NCBI GenBank assembly: GCA_963832365.1
Contig: CAWHUL010000007.1
Span: forward strand, 52,257-116,256
DNA from: CAWBRT01 sp963832365
Lineage (GTDB): Bacteria > Acidobacteriota > Terriglobia > Terriglobales > Acidobacteriaceae
Reading direction: 5' to 3'
Length of the DNA: 64,000 bases
Each line of letters opens with the position of its first letter. Positions within the stretch are counted from its first letter, which is position 1. A program made the position numbers and the translations under genes. This document shows, piece after piece, positions 46,258 through 55,142 of this stretch. The notes beneath the pieces were generated by a model, which worked only from the letters and a program-made list of their open reading frames with translations, searched no databases and was not told the origin of the DNA.

Positions 46258-46803
46258 TCACTTCGGGGGCTTTCGCTTCGGCTTCCTTTTTGCGACCGGC
46301 ACTTTCTCCAGCTGCCTTTCGCGCCTAGCGCGGAACTTCTCGGTTCGCGCACCAAACTCTGCCTGTGCTTGCGCGGGAGTTGGCCGTGTCGAGAGATCAA
46401 GGTACCGACCAAAAATATCCCGGAACAACTGAGTCTCTTCGTAACGAGTACCGCTATCTGGGTCATATTCACCGGCGGTTTCTTCAGCGTCAAATCCGTA
46501 CGCCCGCACAACATTCCAGCGAACGTTTTCGTCTGTTGACCAAAATGACATGAGGAAGATGAGCGTCTGGTGCGCATGAAACACGTCTTCCACTTGGTAA
46601 GCTATTCCCACATCGTCCCACGAGTGCCAGACATCGTAGGTAACACCGTCATGCTCGGTTGTGACTGAGAGATTCCTCCAAAAGGAACCGAATGCCCTGG
46701 CTAGATCCTGCTCGGCCAGCGCAATATCATTCGTCGCGCCAATAACTCGAATGGCAAAATGCAGACGATCGTTCCTACTATTGCCGTTTATGGTTTGATT
46801 CAT
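46258..46803 (-). CDS. Orphan island protein, second of two tandem paralogues
   Basis: A 181-residue paralogue of the protein at 45411. It opens MNQTINGNSRNDRLHFAIRVIGATND, with the shared alpha/beta start, a WHSWDDVGIAYQVEDVFHAHQTLIFLMSF core and a strongly basic C-terminus (KVPVAKRKPKRKPPK). No catalytic motif is evident. The sequences have diverged a lot while keeping length and block order, so both copies are likely functional and old. The two genes are separated by about 270 bases. Confidence 0.6.
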   Translation of the reverse strand: MNQTINGNSRNDRLHFAIRVIGATNDIALAEQDLARAFGSFWRNLSVTTEHDGVTYDVWHSWDDVGIAYQVEDVFHAHQTLIFLMSFWSTDENVRWNVVRAYGFDAEETAGEYDPDSGTRYEETQLFRDIFGRYLDLSTRPTPAQAQAEFGARTEKFRARRERQLEKVPVAKRKPKRKPPK

Positions 46804-46990
46804 GTTGCCTTCCCCTTTTGTATGGGCTGTCCGGGCTAAGCCGGAAGCCGGTTTTGTGTTTGCAGGAGCCGCTGGGATCCGGCAGGGTTGAAATGCACGC
46901 CACTGAGATATGGATTAACGCTTCGCGAACGTCTACTCCCTTACTCCAGCTATACTGCGCGCCACATGAGCACGAGAAAATGTCTCGCAT
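46778..46990 (-). CDS. Possible small Cys-containing protein
   Basis: A 70-residue frame starting MRDIFSCSCGAQYSWSKGVD; CSC and later Cys residues could bind metal. It overlaps the following gene by 26 bases and has only a weak ribosome site, so it may be spurious. Confidence 0.25.
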   Translation of the reverse strand: MRDIFSCSCGAQYSWSKGVDVREALIHISVACISTLPDPSGSCKHKTGFRLSPDSPYKRGRQHESNHKRQ

Positions 46991-47124
46991 ACCTGATGGC
47001 TCGCCGGTTTGACTCGCCGGCCCTCGGTATGAGCGCCGCAGAGAGGATGCATCCTGGAGCGACTTTTGCTGTCGAGGCGTCGCAACATCACCTCGACAGC
47101 TCAGCATCATGTCCGAGGTGGTAG

Positions 47125-48174
47125 TCAGGCATCGGCGCCTTGGTTGAAGTCGAAGAGTCCCACAATTCCACCTTCCAGCGCGTGACTACCAAGAAGCGAT
47201 TGCTCGAACTTCACCCTATGTACGTCGATCCCCCGCTTGATCAGCGCCGCGAAGAACGTTTCGATGCGCGTGAGCAGCGGGAAATATGAGGACCACGCAT
47301 TCTCGACCGAGACATACCTGGCGGGATCAGACGATGTCCTCTCCCGTGCCGACGCCACCGTGATGATGGTCTCGCGCACCGCGCCACCGGCTAACGGCGC
47401 GATGCCGTAAAACACAAGATCCCCTACTTTAAGTTCTCGATCGGGGCAGCCTGAGATGCATCGAGTGGATGCGCAATCATCGGAATATCGGTGCGACAGT
47501 AACCTGATCACGACTCCATCGTGATCGTTTTGAGCGACCACGGCGAGAACGATCACTGCGTCGTACATCATTGCCTCGTGCAGCTCTTGCCGGCTACTGT
47601 AGCTCGATGACACGATGCCGCTGTCGATATTCGACAACGTAGTTGTGATCGCCCGGGCAGCCGTGTTGACTTCAGCTGTTTCTGTTGAGCACGTTCCCAG
47701 GGCGATCTGACGGCGTTCCCACCCTTCATCGCTTATAACTGTGAGATCCAGGGGCGCGCGTAGCAGGTTGATGTTTCGGCGGACGAGGTTGGCAATGATT
47801 TCCTTAAGCCGCTCTAACGAGGGATGCTCGACTGGCCCGACGATAAGCTCGTTAAGCGTGCCGTCCGGCTTCCGGGCGGAGTAGAAAACCAGATCGGCAA
47901 CCTGATAATCAGGGTCGAAATCGGAGAGCGGATAGCTAATAATCTGGCGATTGTCCAGCGCGATAGACAGAGCTCTCAGTCTCAGCCCGGAAGTTGTATC
48001 GTTGTTCGCGACGATACACAGTGGTATTACACCTGCGTAAAGGGCGTCCTTCATCTTGTCTACGCTCGCGAAACGCGTGATCGCTCCGCGAACAACATTG
48101 GTTAACGTATTGTTGACGCCGCGCTGTATGGCAGCGGGATCCATGTCTTTGGGCGTACCTTGTTTAAACGTCAT
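47125..48174 (-). CDS. Island protein made of two homologous halves
   Basis: A 349-residue protein with an internal duplication. Residues about 15-165 and 178-340 share order and motifs: IQRGVNNTLTNVVRGAITRF against AARAITTTLSNIDSGIVSSS; LYAGVIPLCIVANND against MYDAVIVLAVVAQND; YQVADLVFYSARKPDG against LKVGDLVFYGIAPLAG; and a final helix-strand IANLVRRNINLLRAPLDL against FAALIKRGIDVHRVKFEQ. Each half looks like a compact alpha/beta domain. No Walker, nuclease or protease motif is visible. It is the largest orphan of the island, on the minus strand between the HTH gene and the paralogue pair. Confidence 0.65.
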   Translation of the reverse strand: MTFKQGTPKDMDPAAIQRGVNNTLTNVVRGAITRFASVDKMKDALYAGVIPLCIVANNDTTSGLRLRALSIALDNRQIISYPLSDFDPDYQVADLVFYSARKPDGTLNELIVGPVEHPSLERLKEIIANLVRRNINLLRAPLDLTVISDEGWERRQIALGTCSTETAEVNTAARAITTTLSNIDSGIVSSSYSSRQELHEAMMYDAVIVLAVVAQNDHDGVVIRLLSHRYSDDCASTRCISGCPDRELKVGDLVFYGIAPLAGGAVRETIITVASARERTSSDPARYVSVENAWSSYFPLLTRIETFFAALIKRGIDVHRVKFEQSLLGSHALEGGIVGLFDFNQGADA

Positions 48175-48268
48175 GCGCTCCTCTTACTTGATTCATGGCC
48201 AGCAACTGGCTGCCATATGGTTATTACTGCGTTGCGGGCATGGGCAATCGGGCCTGACACATTGCTTT

Positions 48269-48565
48269 TCAGCTGTGCTGAGTCTCACCCACAACTCCAG
48301 TCATTCGGAACTGCAGTCTCATACTGCACTTCAGCCATTGCGCGATGATGGAGGGATTGAAGAGCCAAATGCCGCCGAGCTTTATGGCGCCTGGTATTCT
48401 TCCGGCTAATGCATGTCGCGCGATCGTACGGCGGGCGAGGCTTGTTATTGTTGCGAGGTCACCGGTTCGGAGAAGCGATTTCGCCGCCAAAAGTTTTTGA
48501 ATGATGGGTGTCACGTGTTCTCCTTCGGGGTCGGGTATATAAGGTCTTTCTGCCGATGTGGGCAT
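48269..48565 (-). CDS. Excisionase-like helix-turn-helix protein
   Basis: A 98-residue protein whose centre reads LLRTGDLATITSLARRTIARHALAGRIPGAIKLGGIWLFNPSIIAQWL, the arrangement of a MerR-type/excisionase winged helix that reads a target site and a final strand pair. The ATG at 48565 follows AGGAG; an upstream extension is unlikely. Together with the integrase at the island end it could control excision direction, or act as an island regulator. Confidence 0.7.
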   Translation of the reverse strand: MPTSAERPYIPDPEGEHVTPIIQKLLAAKSLLRTGDLATITSLARRTIARHALAGRIPGAIKLGGIWLFNPSIIAQWLKCSMRLQFRMTGVVGETQHS

Positions 48566-49721
48566 GTTCACAGATCTCCTTGGTTGTAGCGACGGGTACA
48601 ATGTGGGTGACTGTGAGTCCGTGAAAGTGGCTAAGCTCACTTCACACTGTCACCATCCATTGCGCCCTTCAACTGTTCCAAAGAGTAACTGTCACTCGGC
48701 CTGTCGTATATTCGGCGAACGCAGTATTAAATGAGAAAGTAAGGCAGCGGAGGGAATAGATATCAATTATTATGCATGCGCGCTTCTGGCGCCTCCCTGA
48801 AGATGCGGTGTGGCGTTACAAACTGACCACATGCGCATTCGTCCAATGTGTCGGCGTTGTTGGTTAAATGACTCTGACCTAAGAGATGGAGGTGCTTTCA
48901 CCCGCAGCGGTGGACACATCCACTGGAACGCCCTTTTAGATTTCGCGGCGACTGCCACGGGTCTGGCAATCGTATCGGCTTGCGATAAGGGCGAGATGCG
49001 AATACACGTTGTTACTCGAGGGGAATCACTTGATCGGCGGCACAGCTTCGGTTACCTGGCCGGGCGGGTTGGGGCCGTGTCGTAATGAATGAGGGGATCG
49101 CGTGACGGGTGAGGAGTTCGATCTACGACCACCAGAACATCGTCGACAATAGACTGGCCCATCGACTCGAGCGGAATGGTGACCACTTCCATCAGCACTG
49201 CTGGATTGCCTAGCGCCAGTACAGCAGCCTAGCCACGGAAGAGGCCGACCGCAAGCCGGTGGTTGGTTGGACCAGCCCGATGCGCGGCGCTACCTGACTG
49301 TATACGATAATAATCCGCGTCGCTGCAGATGGTACACGCGGTCCGGCTCACGTTCAAAAGCGAATACTCTTCAGGCTGGGTATGGTAAGCGCGGTTGCCT
49401 GCAAACAGCCGAACGATCGTCATCTCCAGAGGTGTATCGTTATACCCGCGCAGAAACGTATTGCGAGTCACGGTCCTGGGCTATCGAGGTCTTGATCTTC
49501 AAACGCTGGCGGCCACCAGGCGAGAATGGCAGGCGCCAGTCGGCCCGCAGTCGCTTCGGACATCTCACGCGCTGTGGTTCGCCCATAATGACACTCCCCT
49601 TATAAACTCGCGTGTAGTTGCGATACCGATGATCACACCTCTCGGGCGCCCGCTGCCGTTTGCAACGATGAAGCATCCGGCCAGTACCTACGGCAGGGCG
49701 ACGCACCCGTTGTCGAAATTG
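48566..49721. other. Long gap in the island, no supported gene
   Basis: About 1.15 kb. The frame at 48810-49085 (plus; MRIRPMCRRCWLND, then GGHIHWNALLDFAATATGLA) is the most protein-like but lacks a ribosome site and family. Others are overlapping short frames. Could hold promoters for the divergent HTH genes. Confidence 0.3.
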
Positions 49722-50090
49722 CTACATGTTGCCTTTCTTTCCCTGACGTTTCGACGTTGTGCTGTCCACCTGCGAACGAATCGCGGCGAGAACTTCCGAT
49801 ATGAAGAACAGCCACTTGCGGCGCGGACCTTTGCCAATCGGATGGCCCGGAAGCTCTCCGTCAAGCGCTTTGTTGCGGACAGTTCTGGCGCAGCATCCGA
49901 TGAGATTGGCGATCGCCTGCGCCGAAACAGGGGGCTCCGGGTAGGGATCACTATCGGCGGATCCGGATGGGATGTCATTAGACGGATGTTGTGCAGAGTC
50001 GTCCTTGGAAACGTCGGTCGCTGCATCTTGAGTGGTTTCTGATGCGACGTGTTCGGGTGGAGTCTTTGGTGACTTCTTCTGTGACTTCAT
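49722..50090 (-). CDS. Helix-turn-helix protein with disordered N-terminus
   Basis: A 122-residue protein. The first 55 residues are polar and probably disordered (MKSQKKSPKTPPEHVASE onward). The second half (VSAQAIANLIGCCARTVRNKALDGELPGHPIGKGPRRKWLFFISEVLAAI) is an excisionase/MerR-like helix-turn-helix with a basic wing. The frame could start 18 bases earlier with GTG. It lies between the LuxR-type regulator and the 1.15-kb gap and is a second small DNA-binding protein of the island. Confidence 0.6.
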   Translation of the reverse strand: MKSQKKSPKTPPEHVASETTQDAATDVSKDDSAQHPSNDIPSGSADSDPYPEPPVSAQAIANLIGCCARTVRNKALDGELPGHPIGKGPRRKWLFFISEVLAAIRSQVDSTTSKRQGKKGNM

Positions 50091-50247
50091 GTTTAAGCAC
50101 TGCCCCACTTATATTGCTTCTTCACGCGTGGCCCAATCCGGCTGATCGTCTGCGGCACTGCACCCTTGTTAGTTCGAGTGCGCCAGCGACCGTTGCTGTT
50201 CGGTATCGCGCGTGTTCATCATCATTGCACGGTGGGATAGTCGTTCT

Positions 50248-50565
50248 CTACTGGCAAGCAGGCCAGTCGTCAGCCAGGATTTGGACTCGTCTCGACAATC
50301 CAAGCTTATTCAAGATGTTGGAGACATGAAATCTGGCCACACGCTCAGAAATACCAAGTGCGCTCGCTATCTCCTTATTGGCGTATCCAGCCCGAAGATG
50401 TTCGTAAACCTGTCGCTCTTTGCGTGTCAGTGTCTGTACCTTCCGTAGCTTGTCGCTTTCTGATTGGGCGAGCGGAGCGTTGGGCATACGGCCTTCCAGT
50501 TCTTCCACGCGCCGCTTTAGGTCCTCTAACTCCGCCGCGTTGTTCGCTTCTTCTTGGTCGCTCAT
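50248..50565 (-). CDS. LuxR-type helix-turn-helix regulator with short coiled coil
   Basis: A 105-residue protein. The N-terminal MSDQEEANNAAELEDLKRRVEELEGR forms a coiled coil, probably for dimerisation. The C-terminal LTRKERQVYEHLRAGYANKEIASALGISERVARFHVSNILNKLGLSRR is a clear LuxR/GerE DNA-binding domain. There is no receiver or ligand domain, so control would be through abundance or a partner protein. The start at 50565 is preferred over the much longer upstream frame, which has no protein-like features. It is the most upstream clear regulator beside the long non-coding region. Confidence 0.75.
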   Translation of the reverse strand: MSDQEEANNAAELEDLKRRVEELEGRMPNAPLAQSESDKLRKVQTLTRKERQVYEHLRAGYANKEIASALGISERVARFHVSNILNKLGLSRRVQILADDWPACQ

Positions 50566-52346
50566 TTCCGCGCCTCGGGATGGGTAGGCTGTCACCACGC
50601 CGCCACTGCGCCGCTCGATCGCGCATTGCGCCGGCCGCCGGCCCATGGGCGCGCGGGTAGCTGTCACCATGCCCAGTCGCAAAGGCGCGGTCGCGCCGGT
50701 ACGTGTGTGATCATGAGATGCATCGCCTGCGCAAAACGACTCCCTACTGCCGCTGCCAACGAGCACTCCGAGCAGCGTGCCGGTGACGCTGAGTGTGGCC
50801 ACCTGCGTCAAGCACGCCCACACATCAAAGGAGTTCGCCCAGGCGGTACTTGAGCTGTCCGGCAATAACAGCGACAAGGGGGTAAAGTTCCATCAAAAAA
50901 TGCTAAGTGTAGCGAGGGGCGACTATCATGTTAGTATTTGCACATCTGTACAGAAGATGCGAATTATATGTTGGCATGGCCACTGATCGGCGGATCGCAA
51001 GAGCCTACTTGGAGTGTGTTGTAATAGTTCTTAAAGAACTGGCAATCTGGCGAAACGACTGTAGCCAGGAAAGTAACTCGCTAATGCTGGGTGGTCGTGA
51101 TTAGTGCGAAGGTTAGTTGTGATGCTGTGCCCAGTCTCGCGAACATAAGTCCAGATGGTACCTGCGAGTACGATGTCGCTAGACGAGGGCGGTTTTTTGC
51201 GAAGCGCGTACTTGTGAAATATCAATGACTTGCGGCTCGGCAATTGGAATAGTAAAGGCAGTTAGTATCGGCTGGGTGGGGGGCAGTACAGTCGGCGTGC
51301 ATATTATAGTAGTCAATGAAAGAAGGCAACACGTGTTTATGTTACTTGAACTACCGTGAAGGTAAACCGTCCGAGTACCGAATAGCCGAACCTAGTAAAT
51401 GGAGAGTATTGCTTACTGAAAAGCTCGGTAATCGGTGCGTAACGCCCACTAATAATCGGTATCGGAGCTAACTCGATATTGTTACCTGCGTGTTAACTCC
51501 CGGATACTTTACCGGAGTCGGGAACCGGACTCATCTTTGTCGACGAGAGTCCCTGCGGCTTCAATTGCGCCACAAGGTACCTGCTTACTGCGACCCCATA
51601 CCCATGCGGTACGTCCAGCTCTGGTACGCCGGTTCCCGAGCGACCAGCGCAGCTCCCGATTGTGGATCTCTGGCGGGCACCAAAGACTTAGCGCCGCCAC
51701 AGCGATGGCCTGTGACTGGGACTCCATTGGGGGGTGGGGGTGGGACTCCAACATGCCTGAACGGAATCGTCTCGCCAATTGTTGTTTCGCGCTTACGGGT
51801 TCTTTGTTGCGGCCGTTGTGGGCTACACACTCGCTTGTCTTTGCCTCTTAGGTGTTCATATCTCGATGGCGCTCCGCGTCGCTTCCTTGTAAATACCGCT
51901 ATTACTCGACCATCCGATCTGTGGGGAACTGTATTCAGGTAAGTTGGGGCGGAGATTGGTGAGCGGAATACTTTCTCGTGATTACGGATATCACTCCAGT
52001 AGTTCGAAAGTATCGTGGTTAGCACCGATCAGCGCGGCGCTTGGCCACGGTCGGTTCACCGGGTAGGTGTCGAGGAAGTGTGCGTCATATCCCAAGTCTT
52101 CCAACATATCGAAATAGGGTTTCACGTCAAAACGTTTAGGTACAATCGGCGCGTTGCAGTGTAATCTCCACAGTCGTGAATCTAATATCATGGGTGCAAA
52201 AGGGAAGATCTCTATTCAGAAGGTGTAAAGGATGAGATATCCTTCCCCCGGACCGTGGTTGGCCGTCCCGCTCCATATCTATTCTGTTGTAGTAACTGAA
52301 CCAGAGGAATATCCGCTTAAGAGTCGGGGGCATGCCGCGGGAGTAT
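50566..52346. other. 1.8-kb region without supported genes next to the integrase
   Basis: No convincing gene. It is of mixed composition, with an AT-richer part (about 50880-51480), repeated short motifs such as CGGTAATCGGT and AATCGGTATCGG near 51430-51460, and a G-run cluster (GGGGGGTGGGGGTGGG near 51729). A minus frame at 51991-52191 (DVKPYFDMLEDLGYDAHFLD) is partly protein-like. Candidate place for an origin or attachment-site controls. Confidence 0.35.
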
Positions 52347-53486
52347 CTAAGGCATGCTGTTCCAGATAACATCCACTTTCGCTCGGACCTCATGACTCTT
52401 GGCTTTTGCGAGATAACGCATCGTGCTTTCAAGGTTCTTATGTCCGAGCAGCTTTTGCACGGTCGTTAGGTCGAGCCCGTGCTGGAGCAGTTTCGTGGCA
52501 AACGACGACCTGAATTTATGCGGGTGAAAGTTATCCGGGTCTAAGTCGGCCCTCTTGGCGATGTCCCGGCAATCGTCCCAGACGTGCGTGTACTTGGTGC
52601 CACGCTTCGTGGCAAAGACATATCCAGTCTGCTTCGCTTCTGGCCGCAGTAGGTTAAGCAGGTCGGACGGTACTTCGATGGTACGCTGCTCCCAGTCCTT
52701 CGGGGTAAATCCCCGCTTCGGGGAAACAGTAAGAGTACCCGCGGTGAAGTTTACGTCCCGCCATTCCAGATTTTCAAGTTCTTGTTTCCGCAAGCCGGAC
52801 ATCAACAAGGTCTTGAAGACTCGAAGCTGGAATGGATTACAAGCGTAAAAGAAAATCTCAAGGTCATCATCGTCATATACCTCGGGTTCAAGTGTCGTGT
52901 ACTTTGCATCCTTGACTGTCACCGGTCCCTCTCCCGGTCTAAGTCCTTGAACCTTTCGCAAGAACTGATTGACCCGCAGCATCTTATTCCCGGCGGTACG
53001 TTCGGAGCGCCCGCGATCAATAAGCCACGCCTTGTACTTCAGCAATTCGAGTCGATTGATACGGTCGAGTATGTTCAATCGGCAGAATCCTTTGAATTCT
53101 TCCAACGTCTGTTTCATCAGGCTGTAAGATTCAGGACGGTGGGAAAGCCGATACTCCTCCAGGTAGCCGTCGAGCGAGTAGCTCATCATCAGCGGCAGCT
53201 TATCTTCCTGCACGGGGATACCTTGCGCCTTGGCCGCGAAATACCCTTCCTTACGAGCGGCAGCGCCGACCGCGAAGGCGGGTTTCTTGCCGCTCTTATC
53301 CCAGACCTGCTTACCGTCTTGCAGGTAGTGGACGTAGTAGTTGCCCTCGGGGTGGTGCTCTTTGTGACCATTAACGAACACCCAATCCGGCTGAATTTTG
53401 TTATTTGCCCCAGTTACAGGACGGCAGTACCGCCAGACTTTGCCGATTTTCACGTACTTCCAGACGCTTGCACGACGGTTCGCCAT
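52347..53486 (-). CDS. Tyrosine recombinase/integrase
   Basis: A 379-residue phage-type integrase. The N-terminal arm and core-binding domain (SLMKQTLEEFKGFCRLNIL, LLKYKAWLIDRGRSERTAGNKM) precede the catalytic domain. This has the first Arg in LLMSGLRKQELENLEW, a Lys-bearing hairpin (PKRGFTPKDWEQRTIEVP), HKFRSSFATKLL with the His-x-x-Arg, LLGHKNLES, and the Tyr nucleophile in TMRYLAKAK. The ATG at 53486 follows GGAGGG. It ends 0.1 kb from the 3' end of tRNA-Leu, the standard position for an integrase that uses that tRNA as its attachment site. Confidence 0.9.
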   Translation of the reverse strand: MANRRASVWKYVKIGKVWRYCRPVTGANNKIQPDWVFVNGHKEHHPEGNYYVHYLQDGKQVWDKSGKKPAFAVGAAARKEGYFAAKAQGIPVQEDKLPLMMSYSLDGYLEEYRLSHRPESYSLMKQTLEEFKGFCRLNILDRINRLELLKYKAWLIDRGRSERTAGNKMLRVNQFLRKVQGLRPGEGPVTVKDAKYTTLEPEVYDDDDLEIFFYACNPFQLRVFKTLLMSGLRKQELENLEWRDVNFTAGTLTVSPKRGFTPKDWEQRTIEVPSDLLNLLRPEAKQTGYVFATKRGTKYTHVWDDCRDIAKRADLDPDNFHPHKFRSSFATKLLQHGLDLTTVQKLLGHKNLESTMRYLAKAKSHEVRAKVDVIWNSMP

Positions 53487-53578
53487 GCGCCCTCCGACTG
53501 AGAGAAGGTCACAGGCTATCACAGAACCGTTAGGATAGCATTAGTGTGATGAATTAAGTTATTGGTTTATAAGGATTC

Positions 53579-53667
53579 TGGTGCCGGGAGGGGGACTTGA
53601 ACCCCCACAACTCGTTAGAGTCTGCGGATTTTAAGTCCGCTGCGTCTGCCAATTTCGCCATCCCGGC
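53579..53667 (-). tRNA. tRNA-Leu (anticodon UAA)
   Basis: A cloverleaf on the minus strand: acceptor GCCGGGA/TCCCGGC, anticodon stem-loop GCGGACTTAAAATCCGC with UAA at the anticodon position, a long variable arm as in class II tRNAs, T loop GGTTCAAGTCC, and an encoded CCA end at 53581-53579. Its 3' end faces the integrase gene and the island. Confidence 0.95.
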
Positions 53668-53747
53668 AAGCAGTGGCATCAACAACTTAGCATACATACG
53701 TCATCTTCCCAAATTCGCCGGTGCCCAGCACACGCCGACAGCTCACC

Positions 53748-53753
53748 TATAAT
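53748..53753 (+). promoter_or_regulatory. Possible -10 box for the HEAT-repeat gene
   Basis: TATAAT only 7 bases before the ATG at 53761, with no good -35 box and no ribosome site between, so a leaderless or very short-leader transcript is possible. Confidence 0.35.
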
Positions 53754-53760
53754 AAACGCG

Positions 53761-54303
53761 ATGGACTGGAAGAGTGAACTCACGCTGGCTGTTGAGCAGG
53801 AAGATGCGGCGGCGCTCCGTAGAGCGGCCCTGGCAGGAACAGCAAGAACCATTCGCTTCCTGAGCAGCCGTCTCTCCGCCGCGGACGATGGGACCAAGTG
53901 GAAGGCTGTTCGCGGCTTGGGAGTCGTTGTCGGCGAGCGCAAGGCGGTTTCCGAGGAGCGTGCCCGCGAACTGTTGCGACGTTTCTTCTGGGCGCTCAAA
54001 GAGGAATCCGGCGCCGTGCCATACGGCGTGCCCGAAGCCATTGGAGAGGTGCTTGCGATTCGGACCGAGTTGCAGCCGGAGTTTCTTTCCAACCTTTGTT
54101 CCTTCACGTACTGCCCCGAACTGCTGCAAACCGGGCCCATTGAGCGTGGCGTCTTTTGGGCTTTGGGACGATTAGGGCAGGCGTCGGCACTCTTTTCCCC
54201 AGAAGCAATCGAGGTTGTGACGTGGGCGGCGCGCCAACATCCCGACGCCGAAAGCAGGAAAAGCGCAGCTTGGGCGCTGAGCAAATTTGATGATCCGCGC
54301 TGA
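53761..54303 (+). CDS. DVU0298-like HEAT-repeat protein
   Basis: A 180-residue all-helical protein of the DVU0298 type. Motifs are DDGTKWKAVRGLGVVVGE, LLRRFFWALKEESGAVPYGVPEAIGEVLA and GPIERGVFWALGRLGQ, repeated helix pairs ending AAWALSKFDDPR. These proteins act as scaffolds. Function unknown. The gene begins just beyond the 5' end of tRNA-Leu, so it marks the backbone side of the island. Confidence 0.8.
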   Translation: MDWKSELTLAVEQEDAAALRRAALAGTARTIRFLSSRLSAADDGTKWKAVRGLGVVVGERKAVSEERARELLRRFFWALKEESGAVPYGVPEAIGEVLAIRTELQPEFLSNLCSFTYCPELLQTGPIERGVFWALGRLGQASALFSPEAIEVVTWAARQHPDAESRKSAAWALSKFDDPR

Positions 54304-54787
54304 CATCCCCGACTTCGAGCAAGGCCTGTCGATCCGTTTTGCTACCACCAATGTGGCTAGTTTGTTCTCGCCGTCCAAGGCGCCCTCCCGGTGCCGAACT
54401 GAATATTGGGCATGAAAGTGGCAGTTGAAACAGGCGAAAGCTCACCGCTTGAGATTTTGTTTCGGGGATCGACGGGGCGGTATTCTCCGCCCATGAATCT
54501 ATGTAACTTATTTATTTATAGTTACTTACTGCGTATCGTCCTTCCTGTGGACGAGTTCGACGCGAGGTTAACGAATTGTTGCTGGTATATTTATTGTCCC
54601 AATCTAGCAAAACCGTCGTAGAATTAAGTGTTTTTGGCCGAACACAGCAACCCATCAGTAGAGGTTCCGGACAATACTGGCCGAAACTTTTTCAAGGCTC
54701 CCAGAGTCTAAAGAAAGAGATCCCAGAAGCAAGGCTCCCGGAAAACATCAACCTGATTAATCTCATCGCAGAGGTCGAACTGAATTT
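54304..54787. other. Intergenic region
   Basis: About 480 bases without a supported gene. A plus frame that ends after the next gene's start is an out-of-frame shadow. Confidence 0.35.
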
Positions 54788-55015
54788 ATGGCTAAGAGAC
54801 GCGGAAATCCTAATTGGGGCAAACCGGAGCCGATTGGACCGGTAACGCCAACCATCACTGAATTCGAGCAGGTTGTTCGCGAATTCAAACTGCAACCCGA
54901 TCAGTACATCCGCTCAACTCGTCTTCGCGAGTGGGCGCGTCGCAACAAGAACTCGAAGTACATTCCCGAGCCTCTTCTCGAGGCGTGGGGCTTCGAGATT
55001 GAATCTACGCTGTAG
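54788..55015 (+). CDS. Small conserved hypothetical protein (MAKRRGNPNWGKP family)
   Basis: A 75-residue protein starting MAKRRGNPNWGKPEPIGP and continuing EFEQVVREFKLQPDQYIRSTRLREWARRNKNSKYIPEPLLEAW. It matches a small hypothetical family I know from Acidobacteriota, likely a basic DNA- or RNA-binding protein. No clear ribosome site precedes the ATG. It is followed by a strong terminator at 55041-55070. Confidence 0.75.
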   Translation: MAKRRGNPNWGKPEPIGPVTPTITEFEQVVREFKLQPDQYIRSTRLREWARRNKNSKYIPEPLLEAWGFEIESTL

Positions 55016-55040
55016 ACGTACCCGCATTGGGTGACACGCC

Positions 55041-55070
55041 GGGCCGCCATGTGCGGCCCTTCGGTTTTTT
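55041..55070 (+). terminator. Rho-independent terminator
   Basis: Perfect 7-bp stem GGGCCGC (55041-55047) with GCGGCCC (55053-55059) and a T run at 55065-55070, 26 bases after the stop at 55015. Confidence 0.85.
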
Positions 55071-55142
55071 GGGAAAGCCTATTCCAGATTCGAATCATCT
55101 CCATTCAAGCGTTCTACTTTTTGAAGCTCCGTGCATCCGCCT

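Larger units (their letters stand above)
39565..53667. mobile_element. Putative integrative element next to tRNA-Leu
   Basis: A 14-kb block, with all called genes on the minus strand, that differs from the flanks: it holds a helicase-primase replication set, wHTH/HTH regulators, several orphan genes, long gaps, and at its right end a tyrosine integrase pointing away from a tRNA-Leu gene whose 3' end faces the island. No capsid, terminase, tail or conjugation genes are seen, so it is a satellite-like, reduced or partly decayed element. The left boundary is placed by gene content only. Confidence 0.65.
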
